Shown one piece after another: positions 26,502-34,341 of a DNA stretch of 64,000 nt (the stretch's first letter is position 1; the number at the start of each line of letters is the position of its first letter). The stretch comes from an uncultured Elusimicrobia bacterium (GTDB lineage Bacteria; Elusimicrobiota; Elusimicrobia; Elusimicrobiales; Elusimicrobiaceae). Under the pieces are notes generated by a model. The model saw only the letters and a list, made by a program, of their open reading frames with translations, did not search any database and had not been told where the DNA came from. The stretch spans positions 34,208 through 98,207 of the forward strand of contig CAMECJ010000007.1 of assembly GCA_945913025.1 (NCBI GenBank). Reading direction: 5' to 3'. The position numbers were made by a program, and so were the translations under genes.

Positions 26502-26615
26502 TTTTCTTCTGCGTTTCCTCTGTATTTTTTATAATTTGTAACAAATTATTATTTTACTAAATATCTGTGATAAAATAGGATAAAACTTTTCCGTTCCGCT
26601 TTTTTTAGGAGAAAT

Positions 26616-26723
26616 ATGAAAGTTTGGCCCGTTTGTTTATCATGTCTGTTTACCGGTTTTTTATGGGCGTGCAGGAAAATTTTATCCCGCCCGCGTTTTC
26701 CGTCTGGTTGTTGTACGGTTTAA
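26616..26723 (+). CDS. Small hydrophobic protein, 35 aa, upstream of rsmI
   Basis: ATG at 26616 follows AGGAGA closely and opens 35 codons with a short hydrophobic stretch and several Cys (WPVCLSCLFTGFLWACRK). It could be a small lipoprotein, a leader peptide for rsmI, or chance. It is the only frame here with a ribosome site. Confidence 0.35.
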   Translation: MKVWPVCLSCLFTGFLWACRKILSRPRFPSGCCTV

Positions 26724-26742
26724 TTTTATATACTTTTACTAT

Positions 26743-27453
26743 ATGCTTTATATTGTTCCCACGCCTATCGGCAATTTGCAGGATATCACGCTTCGCGCGT
26801 TGGAAATGCTCAAAACCGCCGACGCCGTTTTGTGCGAAGATACCCGCCGTACCCAAATTTTGCTTTCCCATTTTGGTATTTCCAAACCGGCGTATCGTTA
26901 TAATGAAAACGACGAACGATCCGTCGCCCGTTGTCTGGAAGTACTACAAAACGGCAAGACGTGCGCCTTGGTATCGGACTGCGGAACTCCGTGTATTTCC
27001 GACCCGGGGTGGAAACTGGTTAAAGAAGCTGTAGCGGCGGGGATAAAAGTATCTTCTCTCCCGGGGCCCAGTGCGGTATCGTGTGCGCTGGCGGGCGCGG
27101 GGATAACAGGCGGCGCGTTTACGTTTTTGGGTTTTTTGCCGCGTAAAGCGGGCAAAGCCGCTAAAATGATTTCCGCCGCGTACGGATTAAAAATTCCTGT
27201 CGTTTTGTATGAATCGCCTTACCGCGTGATAAAGATGTTGGAGCTTATCGCCAAAACATTGGGGGAAAATACGCCCGTTATTTTGGCGCGCGAACTTTCC
27301 AAAGTGTATGAAGAATGGCTGCGCGGTACGGCTAAAACGCTGGCGGAAGAACTTTCTAAAAAAAGCAAAGTACAGGGCGAATTTGTAATGATCATCGACA
27401 GGCCCTCCGCACCGGAACGGGAGAAAGAAAATGAGCCGGACACTTATTTTTAA
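26743..27453 (+). CDS. rsmI: 16S rRNA (cytidine1402-2'-O)-methyltransferase
   Basis: Methylates the ribose of C1402 in the decoding centre of 16S rRNA using SAM. 236 residues, slightly shorter than the E. coli enzyme. The tetrapyrrole-methylase fold is evident: LYIVPTPIGNLQDIT at the start, LCEDTRRTQILLSHF, LVSDCGTPCISDPG and SSLPGPSAVSCALAGAG. There is no ribosome site; TATACT and TACTAT lie just before the ATG, so the leader may be very short. It overlaps the TsaC-type gene by 23 bases. Confidence 0.93.
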   Translation: MLYIVPTPIGNLQDITLRALEMLKTADAVLCEDTRRTQILLSHFGISKPAYRYNENDERSVARCLEVLQNGKTCALVSDCGTPCISDPGWKLVKEAVAAGIKVSSLPGPSAVSCALAGAGITGGAFTFLGFLPRKAGKAAKMISAAYGLKIPVVLYESPYRVIKMLELIAKTLGENTPVILARELSKVYEEWLRGTAKTLAEELSKKSKVQGEFVMIIDRPSAPEREKENEPDTYF

Positions 27454-28069
27454 AGTATCGGAAATGAGCGAAAAAGACATTTTGCAGGCTGCCCGCGCGC
27501 TGACGGCCGGCGCGGTGGCCGTGGTGCCTACGGATACGGTATACGGCATTGGCACGGGAGCGCTTTGCGAAGATTCCATTCAACGAATTTATACGCTTAA
27601 AAACCGTCCGGCTTCCAACCCGCTGCAGATATTAACGGGTTCTTTGGAACAGGCGCGCCGAATGGCGGAATTTTCCGGCGGGGCCTTGCGTCTTGCACAA
27701 AAGTTTTGGCCCGGCGGACTGACAATGATACTGTCTCCGTCGCCAGAAGGGCGCACGCTTGCGCGCGGATTTACGGGGATTGGTCTGCGGGTGCCAAATT
27801 GTACTTTTTTGTCGGCTTTGCTGTACGCAATGCCGCTGCCGCTTGCTTGCACCAGCGCCAATCTGCACGGCCAGCCGGTGCTGACAGAGGAAACAGACGT
27901 ATTGGAAACTTTTGACGGAAAGGCAGATTATATTTTTTTGGACGGGATATTAAATCCGGTGGCTTCCAGCGTGGTGGATTTGACGGGCGAACCCGTCCTT
28001 TTGCGCGAGGGAGATATTTCCCGTGCGGAATTGGAGCGCGTATGGGGCGGCCCTTTTTACGTTAAATAA
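27431..28069 (+). CDS. tsaC: L-threonylcarbamoyladenylate synthase (TsaC/Sua5/YwlC)
   Basis: Makes threonylcarbamoyl-AMP from threonine, bicarbonate and ATP for the universal tRNA t6A37 modification. 212 residues, the short form without the Sua5 C-terminal domain. Signature segments: VVPTDTVYGIGTGA, YTLKNRPASNPLQIL, FWPGGLTMIL and LACTSANLHGQP. It is co-transcribed with rsmI, giving an RNA-modification pair, and is followed after 12 bases by a histidine kinase. Confidence 0.93.
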   Translation: MSRTLIFKVSEMSEKDILQAARALTAGAVAVVPTDTVYGIGTGALCEDSIQRIYTLKNRPASNPLQILTGSLEQARRMAEFSGGALRLAQKFWPGGLTMILSPSPEGRTLARGFTGIGLRVPNCTFLSALLYAMPLPLACTSANLHGQPVLTEETDVLETFDGKADYIFLDGILNPVASSVVDLTGEPVLLREGDISRAELERVWGGPFYVK

Positions 28070-28081
28070 CGGAGAAATCTT

Positions 28082-29056
28082 ATGAGTTTATGGCAGATGT
28101 TTTTATCTTATTCATTGTTGGTGGCGGGTATTTTGTCGCTTCTGACGTATTGGATTACCAAGCGGTTTGTGCTGCGGAAAATGAACCGTACCATTATGAA
28201 AGTGGAACACAACTACCAGCAGCAAATTTCTTCTTTGCAGATGCAGCTTTCCGGCAAAGTAAATATGTTAGAGGGAATAGTAAACAAGCTGCGTCTTTCC
28301 AATCAGGAATTAACGCGGCTGAATGAAATCCGCTCCAGATTTATGGCTATCGCCGCACACGATTTGCGCCAGCCTCTTTCGTCTATTCAAGGGTTTGCTT
28401 CTGTGTTGATGATGGACGCGCCGCAGGGCGGGGGCACAAACGACCAAATTGCGTTAAACAATATTTTAAAGGCCACCGATAATATGAATATGCTGATGGC
28501 GGATTTGGTGGATATTTCTGTTATTGAATCCGGCCGTTTTAAGGTGGAAGGACAGCCGTTTAATTTTAATGCGCTTGTCAGTGATGTGGTAACGCTCCAG
28601 TCCGTCAATGCGCAAAAGAAAAAGATTTTTTTGCAGAAAACGTCTTATCCGACGGAAATTACCGTCACGGCGGACCGATTCCGCATTTCGCAGGTACTTA
28701 GCAATTTGCTGGGCAATGCGATTAAATTCGCGCCTCAAGGCGGCCGCGTGGAAACGCGTTTTTTTGTAGAAGACGGCTGGGTGGAGTGTCAGGTTTCCGA
28801 CAACGGGCCGGGGATTTTACATTCGGAAAAAAGTAAAATTTTCCAAAAGTTCCACCAGTCCGAAAATGACCGCAACCTAAAAAAACAAGGCTGGGGGTTA
28901 GGTTTATCCATCGCGCAGGAAATTGTAAATGCGCACGGCGGAGAAATCGGTGTGGAAAGCGCTGGTCTTGGGCAGGGGGCTATGTTTTGGTTTAGAATCC
29001 CGCAGGAACCTGTTCCCGCCAAAGACGCGCCCTCTTCGGATCCGAAGCAGCAATAA
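28082..29056 (+). CDS. Membrane-anchored sensor histidine kinase
   Basis: 324 residues. One N-terminal membrane span (about 8-31) is followed by a coiled coil (about 35-82), a dimerisation/phospho-acceptor domain with His93 in AAHDLRQPLSSIQ, and an ATPase domain with N box NLLGNAIKFAPQGG, DNGPGI and GLGLSIAQEIVNAHGG. There is almost no extracytoplasmic sensor region, so input probably comes through the membrane, the coiled coil or a partner protein. No response regulator is adjacent. Behind it lies one of the exported receiver-like genes, in convergent orientation. Confidence 0.92.
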   Translation: MSLWQMFLSYSLLVAGILSLLTYWITKRFVLRKMNRTIMKVEHNYQQQISSLQMQLSGKVNMLEGIVNKLRLSNQELTRLNEIRSRFMAIAAHDLRQPLSSIQGFASVLMMDAPQGGGTNDQIALNNILKATDNMNMLMADLVDISVIESGRFKVEGQPFNFNALVSDVVTLQSVNAQKKKIFLQKTSYPTEITVTADRFRISQVLSNLLGNAIKFAPQGGRVETRFFVEDGWVECQVSDNGPGILHSEKSKIFQKFHQSENDRNLKKQGWGLGLSIAQEIVNAHGGEIGVESAGLGQGAMFWFRIPQEPVPAKDAPSSDPKQQ

Positions 29057-29061
29057 AATTT

Positions 29062-29092
29062 AACTCCCCGCATTGTAATGCGGGGAGTTTTC
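29062..29092. terminator. Intrinsic terminator
   Basis: AACTCCCCGCATT paired with AATGCGGGGAGTT (29062-29074 with 29077-29089), then TT. It lies between convergent genes. Confidence 0.88.
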
Positions 29093-29134
29093 TTACACAT
29101 TATCCCGTTTTTGATACGTTTTCAAACCAAGCAG

Positions 29135-30532
29135 TTAACGGCTCCAACCGTGCAGGTTTTTGTAATAATAGTAGTTGGAGATTCCGCGTAAATATTCCAA
29201 ATAACCGTAGTGTTTATCGTTTAAACGGGGCGAATACCACAGGTAGCCGTCAAATCCGTATTTAAAGAGATTTTCTTCGGATTCTTCCCCGCGCCGGCTT
29301 TTGCTGTAGGCAATAACGGTTGCTTTTTTATTCAGTTTACGCAGCTGCGGCATCATTCCGGCTCCGCCGTTGGGTACCATTAAATCGGTGATAATTAAAT
29401 CGTATTTGGTTCCGTTGTAAAGTTTATCTAACAAGGCATTTCCTTCGTAAAATACATCCAGCACAGCGTCTTTTCCCAAGTAACCTTTGGCGGCCCAACT
29501 TTGAAAATTAACACGCGGTGTCCAATCGTCATTAAGAAAGGCAATGTGTAATCCGGTTGGCACTTGCTGGAGCAGTTTTTCGCGCTCTTGTTGGGCAAAT
29601 TGGGGGGTAAGTTCTGGTGCGTCCTCCGCCATATCTATTAAGAACGGGGACATCTGGAGCATCCAAAAGTTCATACTGGTACTTTGTTCGGCGTTAGACA
29701 GCGGCAGCAGATAGTCTGTGCCGTCCGGATTAAACAGGTAAAATTCGTTTTTCTTCAGTACGCGGTCGTCCGTGCGGGGGGATACGTAACCGGAAGGAAA
29801 AGCGGTTAAGCCTTCAAAATGCGGGTTAAACATAGCAAAGGTTCGATTCCATATTTCCAGCTGCGCTGTCAGATATGGTTCGTCCGGCAGTTTGGCTTGT
29901 AGTTTGTGTAACTTGCCGATGAGGTCAGAAATCGCCGCATTAATCGCTTGAATTTGTTGGGGAGCGGGACGCTCGCCTTCTCCGGGCAAAGAAGAATAAA
30001 CAATCCAGTGGTTTACCAATTGTTCGGTACGGGAGATGTCCTGTATTACGTCCGTATATTCTTGTTGTATGTTTTGGAATTCTCGGGTGTTGCTTACCGC
30101 GTGTGTTGATTCGGTCGGCCGGACAGCACCCATACTTTGCATAGAATTAAACAAGAACCGGTTATTTTGAAAGTTTGCATTTTCTTCGGGTTTTTTTAAA
30201 TAAGCAGACAGTTTATTTTGCGGAGTGGGTTGGAGATAAGCCAATTTGATAAAAGACTCGCGCAGTTCACGCCATTTGTTCCGTTCTCGGGAGGAGATGT
30301 ATTTATGCTGCAAGGCATTTTGAAGTTTGTGTGGGTCTGGCAGGGATACCTCTCGTCTGTATAACTCGGCTCGGGCTGCAGCAGACAACGTTTTTTCCGT
30401 AGAGTTAAGAGTTTGAAATGCCGACGGTTTTTTAAAAATTTGAACGACCATTTTGCCTTTTTGTGCAAAAACAGGAACAGCCGCCAGCCAAAAATATATA
30501 GATAACAAGGTGGTATAAACAATATATTTCAT
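29135..30532 (-). CDS. Exported protein with C-terminal receiver-like (REC) domain, paralogue
   Basis: 465 residues. Signal peptide (about 1-23, AVPVFA-QKG), a long helical N-terminal region (about 24-320), then a receiver-like domain. It has an acidic cluster N334-D335-D336 (AFLNDDW), the acceptor position D383 (LIITDLMVPNGGAG), the Ser position in VIAYSKS, and GFDGYLWYSP where the receiver Lys is lost. The last 88 residues align without gaps with the 15032 protein, ending SNYYYYKNLHGWSR. The N-terminal regions differ more. Both genes have GGGTATACT upstream, so they may be co-regulated. Confidence 0.75.
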   Translation of the reverse strand: MKYIVYTTLLSIYFWLAAVPVFAQKGKMVVQIFKKPSAFQTLNSTEKTLSAAARAELYRREVSLPDPHKLQNALQHKYISSRERNKWRELRESFIKLAYLQPTPQNKLSAYLKKPEENANFQNNRFLFNSMQSMGAVRPTESTHAVSNTREFQNIQQEYTDVIQDISRTEQLVNHWIVYSSLPGEGERPAPQQIQAINAAISDLIGKLHKLQAKLPDEPYLTAQLEIWNRTFAMFNPHFEGLTAFPSGYVSPRTDDRVLKKNEFYLFNPDGTDYLLPLSNAEQSTSMNFWMLQMSPFLIDMAEDAPELTPQFAQQEREKLLQQVPTGLHIAFLNDDWTPRVNFQSWAAKGYLGKDAVLDVFYEGNALLDKLYNGTKYDLIITDLMVPNGGAGMMPQLRKLNKKATVIAYSKSRRGEESEENLFKYGFDGYLWYSPRLNDKHYGYLEYLRGISNYYYYKNLHGWSR

Positions 30533-30559
30533 AATCGGGTTTTATATTTCCTTACTTAA

Positions 30560-30565
30560 AGTATA
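30560..30565 (-). promoter_or_regulatory. TATACT -10 box in a GGGTATACT context
   Basis: Minus-strand GGGTATACT about 30 bases before the start at 30532, matching the promoter of the paralogue at 15006-15011. Confidence 0.45.
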
Positions 30566-30618
30566 CCCGTTTCTGTGGCTTTTTGCTAGAAGCAAACGTC
30601 CCAAGGGAACATAGGTCT

Positions 30619-30650
30619 TTTGTCCTGTTGCACTTGCAACTTTAATTCGC
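30619..30650. promoter_or_regulatory. 32-bp block with perfect palindrome, shared with the 49.6 kb pilin
   Basis: Identical to 49615-49646 over 32 bases. Its core GTTGCA-CT-TGCAAC (30627-30640) is a perfect palindrome, 26 bases upstream of the -35. The layout is that of an operator or activator site. Confidence 0.6.
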
Positions 30651-30666
30651 GGTGGCGGATCGCCCC

Positions 30667-30696
30667 TTGACCCGTGTTTTTTTTTTTTGATAACAT
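30667..30696 (+). promoter_or_regulatory. Pilin promoter with a 12-T spacer
   Basis: TTGACC (30667-30672), CGTG, twelve T, GA, TAACAT (30691-30696), with the TGA extended -10. The spacer is 18 bases. Confidence 0.6.
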
Positions 30697-30699
30697 AAG

Positions 30700-30790
30700 G
30701 TCATTCCGTAAGGTTTCTGTACGGGGTATCCCGATTAGGGTTTATTTCGCCAAAATCGGTAGATTCTGGGCAGAAGCGGCCCCGGATGAC
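30700..30790 (+). repeat. GTCAT...ATGAC palindromic element in a pilin 5' region
   Basis: 91 bp bounded by GTCAT (30700) and ATGAC (30790). It begins with hairpin ATTCCGTA...TACGG and ends with an imperfect TCTGGG...CCCCGGA hairpin, the same plan as the three other copies. Confidence 0.6.
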
Positions 30791-30812
30791 TTTTTAATAG
30801 GAGAAATGTAAT

Positions 30813-31373
30813 ATGAAAGGGTTCACCTTGATAGAATTATTGGTCGTAGTATTAATTATTGGTATTTTGTCATCGGTTGCCTTGCCGCAATACCAAAAAG
30901 CCGTGACGAAAAGTCGAATAGCGGAGGCGTGGGGTAATTTAAAAGCGCTTAATATGGCAGCGGATGCGTACTGTCTGGAAAATCCAAGCGGGCGTATTAG
31001 CACAACTGCGCAGGGCGCAAATGAGTTGGCCGTTAAAGTAGAGAATTCTAAGAACTTTTCCTATTACGTAACTGTTGACTGTAGTGCCAGCCAAGATCGT
31101 CGAATTCTTGTCGGGGCACAGTATCGCAGGGCGCCTTATGTAGGAAGAGTATCCTTCTCTCTAAATTCTGTTACGGGGCGTCGTTCGTGCGCAGGGAATG
31201 ATTGCCAATATCTGGGGTGGCGTGCTGCGCCTTCTTCCGAGCGTTGTCCTATGGTGTGTGGAGGCTCGGTCATTTTGTCTTCCTCGTGTTTCTTGGAGGC
31301 AGGCGGTCTCTCTGGCGGAAGCTCATGCGGCAGTTCCGGCGGAAGCTCTTGCGGCGGTTCTTGTGGGGCTTAA
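30813..31373 (+). CDS. Type IV pilin-like protein with Gly/Ser/Cys tail
   Basis: 186 residues. The leader is extremely short (MKG), cleavage at G3-F4, then [28 protein letters not shown], typical of PilE-type pilins. The globular domain has Cys pairs (VDCSAS, RSCAGNDC, ERCPMVCGG). The tail (about 167-186) repeats GGSSCGSSGGSSCGGSCG, a flexible cross-linkable extension unusual for pilins. The ribosome site AGGAG lies before ATG. It is transcribed from a poly-T-spacer promoter and ends at a strong terminator. Confidence 0.9.
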   Translation: MKGFTLIELLVVVLIIGILSSVALPQYQKAVTKSRIAEAWGNLKALNMAADAYCLENPSGRISTTAQGANELAVKVENSKNFSYYVTVDCSASQDRRILVGAQYRRAPYVGRVSFSLNSVTGRRSCAGNDCQYLGWRAAPSSERCPMVCGGSVILSSSCFLEAGGLSGGSSCGSSGGSSCGGSCGA

Positions 31374-31428
31374 CCCGTGTCATTATGCCGATTAATCCCG
31401 CGTAATTTACCCTGAGTTTAATAAATAC

Positions 31429-31453
31429 AACCCCCGCCAAACGGCGGGGGTTT
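31429..31453. terminator. Intrinsic terminator between pilin and rnpB
   Basis: Perfect ten-pair stem AACCCCCGCC/GGCGGGGGTT with AAAC loop (31429-31452). It faces the 3' ends of both the plus-strand pilin and the minus-strand rnpB. Confidence 0.88.
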
Positions 31454-31467
31454 CCTGTTAAAATGAA

Positions 31468-31804
31468 GGACGGCCGATACCCCGGATTCTGTCAGTCCTT
31501 GCGGACTGGGATAACCATTACTCTAAGCGGCCTACTTGGTCGCGAACGCGGGCAACGTATGGACCGGTTTGGCCTTGCTCCGTGCGGGGTTTACCTTGCC
31601 GCGTTTGTTGCCAAACGCGCGGTGGGCTCTTGCCCCACCCTTTCACCCTTACCCTTGCGGGCGGTTTATTTTCTGTTGCACTTTCCGTCCAGCGGGGTAA
31701 TCTGGCCCCGCCGTCCCGCCTTTTCAAGCGGCGCACTGCCTTGTGGAGTCCGGAAGTTCCTCCCCAAACCCAAAATCGGGCCGGAGCGGTTATCTGGGCC
31801 GTCC
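31468..31804 (-). ncRNA. rnpB: RNase P RNA, bacterial type A
   Basis: The catalytic RNA that matures tRNA 5' ends. Closing helix P1 is GGACGGCC/GGCCGTCC. Conserved blocks read on the minus strand: GGGGAGGAACTTCCGGACTCC, AAGTGCAACAGAAA, AAGGGTGAAAGGGTGGG, AAGAGCCCACCGCG, GGTAAACCCC, GGAGCAAGGCCAAA, AGAGTAATGG and ACAGAATCCGG. About 337 nt. The P4 5' strand AACTTCCGGA deviates from the near-universal AAAGUCCGGG. The 3' strand changes to match, so the helix is kept. The plus-strand reading frames across this region are not genes. Confidence 0.95.
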
Positions 31805-31810
31805 AAATTT

Positions 31811-31819
31811 ATTGTATCA
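31811..31819 (-). promoter_or_regulatory. Extended -10 promoter of rnpB
   Basis: TGA-TACAAT on the minus strand places +1 seven bases downstream at 31804, exactly the 5' G of helix P1. It lies just after the rnhA stop. Confidence 0.65.
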
Positions 31820-31822
31820 AAA

Positions 31823-32398
31823 TTAAAATCCGCCGAACAGATCCGGCTGTTTCGGTCCTTGTTTAAAGGTTTTTTTAACGGGGGCCGATTCGCGTTTTAC
31901 GGGGGTTACTGTTATGCCGTTGACGGTATTGTTGTTTTGCGCGCGCGCGGCGGCAATTTCGTCGTCGTCCGGCAAGTGTTTAATCGGGTTAAAGCCGAGG
32001 GACTGTTTGGCGTCCATCGCTTTGTTGGCAAGCGCGTCGGGCGCTTTGTTGAAATTGCGCAGCACGTGCTTGATATGAATGGTAAACGGTGCGGCCAAGC
32101 GGCGGATAACCTGCATTCTGGCGGCCAAGTCGGGGTGTTTGATTTTGTATTCGCCCAAGTATTGTTTGACGAGGAGCTGCGAGTCCGACTCGATAAAAAG
32201 CTCTTTGGCCCCCAATTCGGCCGATTTAATAAGTGCGAGTTTCAGCGCGGTGTATTCGGCTTGGTTATTGGTGCAGTGGGGCATAAAATATCCTTCCTGC
32301 GCCAGAATTTTGCCGTCTAACCCGCAGATGACGTAAGCCGCCGCCCCGAGGCCCGGGTTGCCGCGCGATCCGCCGTCTATATTAATTTTTACTTGCAT
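31823..32398 (-). CDS. rnhA: Ribonuclease HI with C-terminal extension
   Basis: Degrades RNA in RNA-DNA hybrids. 191 residues: an RNase H domain (1-about 130) with catalytic acids in INIDGGSRGNPG (D8), NNQAEYTAL (E48), IESDSQL and APDALANKA, plus an extension of about 60 residues. The basic-protrusion helix of the E. coli enzyme is not obvious. The tail ends KQPDLFGGF, and QPDLF fits the QLxLF-type beta-clamp-binding motif, suggesting attachment to the replication clamp. That is inference. Confidence 0.9.
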   Translation of the reverse strand: MQVKINIDGGSRGNPGLGAAAYVICGLDGKILAQEGYFMPHCTNNQAEYTALKLALIKSAELGAKELFIESDSQLLVKQYLGEYKIKHPDLAARMQVIRRLAAPFTIHIKHVLRNFNKAPDALANKAMDAKQSLGFNPIKHLPDDDEIAAARAQNNNTVNGITVTPVKRESAPVKKTFKQGPKQPDLFGGF

Positions 32399-32422
32399 AA
32401 AAGTATTATACCAAACTAAGGC

Positions 32423-33685
32423 TTATTCGTATTTCAGCGCGTCCACGGGCCGCAGTTTGGAAGCCTGCCACGCCGGATAGAGTGCAAACAAAAAACTGGT
32501 GACCAGCGCAATCAGCACCGACAACGCCACTACCCACCACGAAAACGTCATCTGGCTTGCGTCGGCGGCCATATACACTACGGCTGTATAACCCAGCAGC
32601 ATTCCGGCAAACGATCCGCATAGCCCAAGGAGCATTGATTCCACCAAAAATTGGGCCAGAATATCCCGCTTGGTGGCTCCGAGTGCGCGGCGTATGCCGA
32701 TTTCTTTGGTGCGCGAGAAAATGACCGCCATCGTTACGTTCATAATGCCGATACCGCCTGCAATCATTGCAATAAGACCTAAAAACAACATTTTTTTTAA
32801 GTCTGCCAGCGCGTCTTTTACGCGCATTCTTATTTCTTCACGGAAAAATTTCGGCTGAGGTTTTTCATTTATGCCAAATTGCGAGCGCAGAAAGCCAACT
32901 GCGGCTGATGCGGCAGCGCGTGTAGTGCTTTCACTACCGGTAACGATACGAATTGTGGAAGATGAGTTGTCTCTCCAACTAGGCTGAATATCATAATAGG
33001 TGGTATAGGGAATGTACATTTTTGGGGTATCTTCCCTATCTTGCGGAAAACGGAAATCATTTTTTATTTCTGGCGAGTGCAGCAACCCGATAACCGTGAA
33101 TATTTCGTTATTAAAAAGAATTTGTTGGTTTAGCAAGTTGACGTGGGAAGTAAATTCGGTTATTTTTAATATTTTTTCTTGAGAATCCTCCCTGTTCCAA
33201 GTATACTCCTCCAAATATCTTTTTTGTTTTTCGTGGGGATATACGGTTAACAGGGCCACGCGGCTTTTGTTGGTGATGTCTTTCCAGTTAATAAAACGCC
33301 CCTCCAGCCGGTACGCAAAACCGGAATCTTTCCAAGTGGGTAAAATGCCGGTATAAGTAAAACCTCCTATTTCCGTGTTTTTATACAAAAAGGAGTCAAA
33401 ATAGTTTTCAGCGGGTGTAAAGGATAAAGACGTGTGCTCCGGCAGCATTTCTTTAAGTATGTAGTATTGCGTCATATCTAACGGATGCTCGGTAAGTATG
33501 TCAATTCTGCCGGTGCCGGATATCTTTGCGGCACGGTCAATATCGCGGTAGCGCTGACTAAGCACGCTAAGTGTATAGAAGAACGTTGCTATGCCGATGG
33601 CAATAGCGAAAAAACTTAAAAAACTGCGCATTTTATGGCTGCGGATTTCCGTCCAGCCGGTGGAAATTAAATCAGGCAGTTTCAT
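32423..33685 (-). CDS. MacB-type ABC transporter permease
   Basis: 420 residues: one N-terminal span (about 18-43), a large periplasmic MacB_PCD-like domain (about 45-285), then an FtsX domain with three spans, containing FSRTKEIGIRRALGATKRDI and ending AWQASKLRPVDALKYE, a highly typical finish. Unlike E. coli MacB, the ATPase is a separate gene. It works as a mechanotransmission machine with MacA and TolC, driving export of peptides, lipopeptides or macrolide-like compounds from the periplasm. Last gene of a four-gene operon with four-base overlap to the ATPase. Confidence 0.92.
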   Translation of the reverse strand: MKLPDLISTGWTEIRSHKMRSFLSFFAIAIGIATFFYTLSVLSQRYRDIDRAAKISGTGRIDILTEHPLDMTQYYILKEMLPEHTSLSFTPAENYFDSFLYKNTEIGGFTYTGILPTWKDSGFAYRLEGRFINWKDITNKSRVALLTVYPHEKQKRYLEEYTWNREDSQEKILKITEFTSHVNLLNQQILFNNEIFTVIGLLHSPEIKNDFRFPQDREDTPKMYIPYTTYYDIQPSWRDNSSSTIRIVTGSESTTRAAASAAVGFLRSQFGINEKPQPKFFREEIRMRVKDALADLKKMLFLGLIAMIAGGIGIMNVTMAVIFSRTKEIGIRRALGATKRDILAQFLVESMLLGLCGSFAGMLLGYTAVVYMAADASQMTFSWWVVALSVLIALVTSFLFALYPAWQASKLRPVDALKYE

Positions 33686-34341
33686 ACAATTTTACCGTCC
33701 TTCATACGGATAATGCGGTGGGTGCTTTCTGCGATTTTCGGGTCGTGCGTTACCATAATAATCGTCATACCGTTTTGATTGAGGCTTAACAATAAATCCA
33801 AAATGTCTTTGCTGGCTTTGGAATCTAAGTTTCCCGTCGGTTCGTCCGCCAAAATAAGAGACGGCCGGTTTACGAGGGCTCTTGCACAGGCCACGCGTTG
33901 GCATTGTCCGCCGGAAAGCTGCAGGGGAGTGCTGTTTATTTTGCTTTCCAACCCCACACGTGCGGCCAGTTCGCGGGCGCGCGGCAAAATATCTTTGCGC
34001 GGTGTATCCGTATAGCGTATCGGAAGCGCGATGTTTTCCAATACGGAAAGTTTAGGCATTAAATTAAACGACTGGAAAATAAAACCAATGTTTTCACGTC
34101 GGGTTTTGGAGCGGACATTATCCGTCATATCGGCGGTAGGAACACCGTTTAAAAAGTATTCGCCTTGGTTGGGTTCATCTAGCAGCCCAAGCATATTGAG
34201 AAGCGTGCTTTTGCCGCACCCGCTGGGCCCCATAACGGAAACAAATTCGCCTTGTTTAATATGGAGCGATACGCCGTCCAGCGCGCGGAAATTGTCTGCC
34301 GTGCGGTAAATTTTAACGAGGTTTTTGCACTTGACTACCAT
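33682..34341 (-). CDS. MacB/LolD-type ABC transporter ATP-binding protein
   Basis: 219 residues. Walker A GPSGCGKST, Q loop FIFQSFNLMP, signature LSGGQCQRVACARAL, Walker B LILADEPTGNLD and the switch His (VTHDP). It is the motor for the adjacent permease. Overlaps on both sides (4 and 7 bases) show tight operon structure. Confidence 0.95.
   Translation of the reverse strand: MVVKCKNLVKIYRTADNFRALDGVSLHIKQGEFVSVMGPSGCGKSTLLNMLGLLDEPNQGEYFLNGVPTADMTDNVRSKTRRENIGFIFQSFNLMPKLSVLENIALPIRYTDTPRKDILPRARELAARVGLESKINSTPLQLSGGQCQRVACARALVNRPSLILADEPTGNLDSKASKDILDLLLSLNQNGMTIIMVTHDPKIAESTHRIIRMKDGKIV

Noticed and set aside
26624..27034. 136-codon frame overlapping the start of rsmI
   Set aside because: It is in another frame from rsmI, which has full family motifs; only the short 26616 frame has a ribosome site.
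31463..32320. Long plus-strand open frame (285 codons)
   Set aside because: It crosses RNase P RNA and runs antisense to RNase HI; its composition is Arg/Gly-rich and it has no homologous features.
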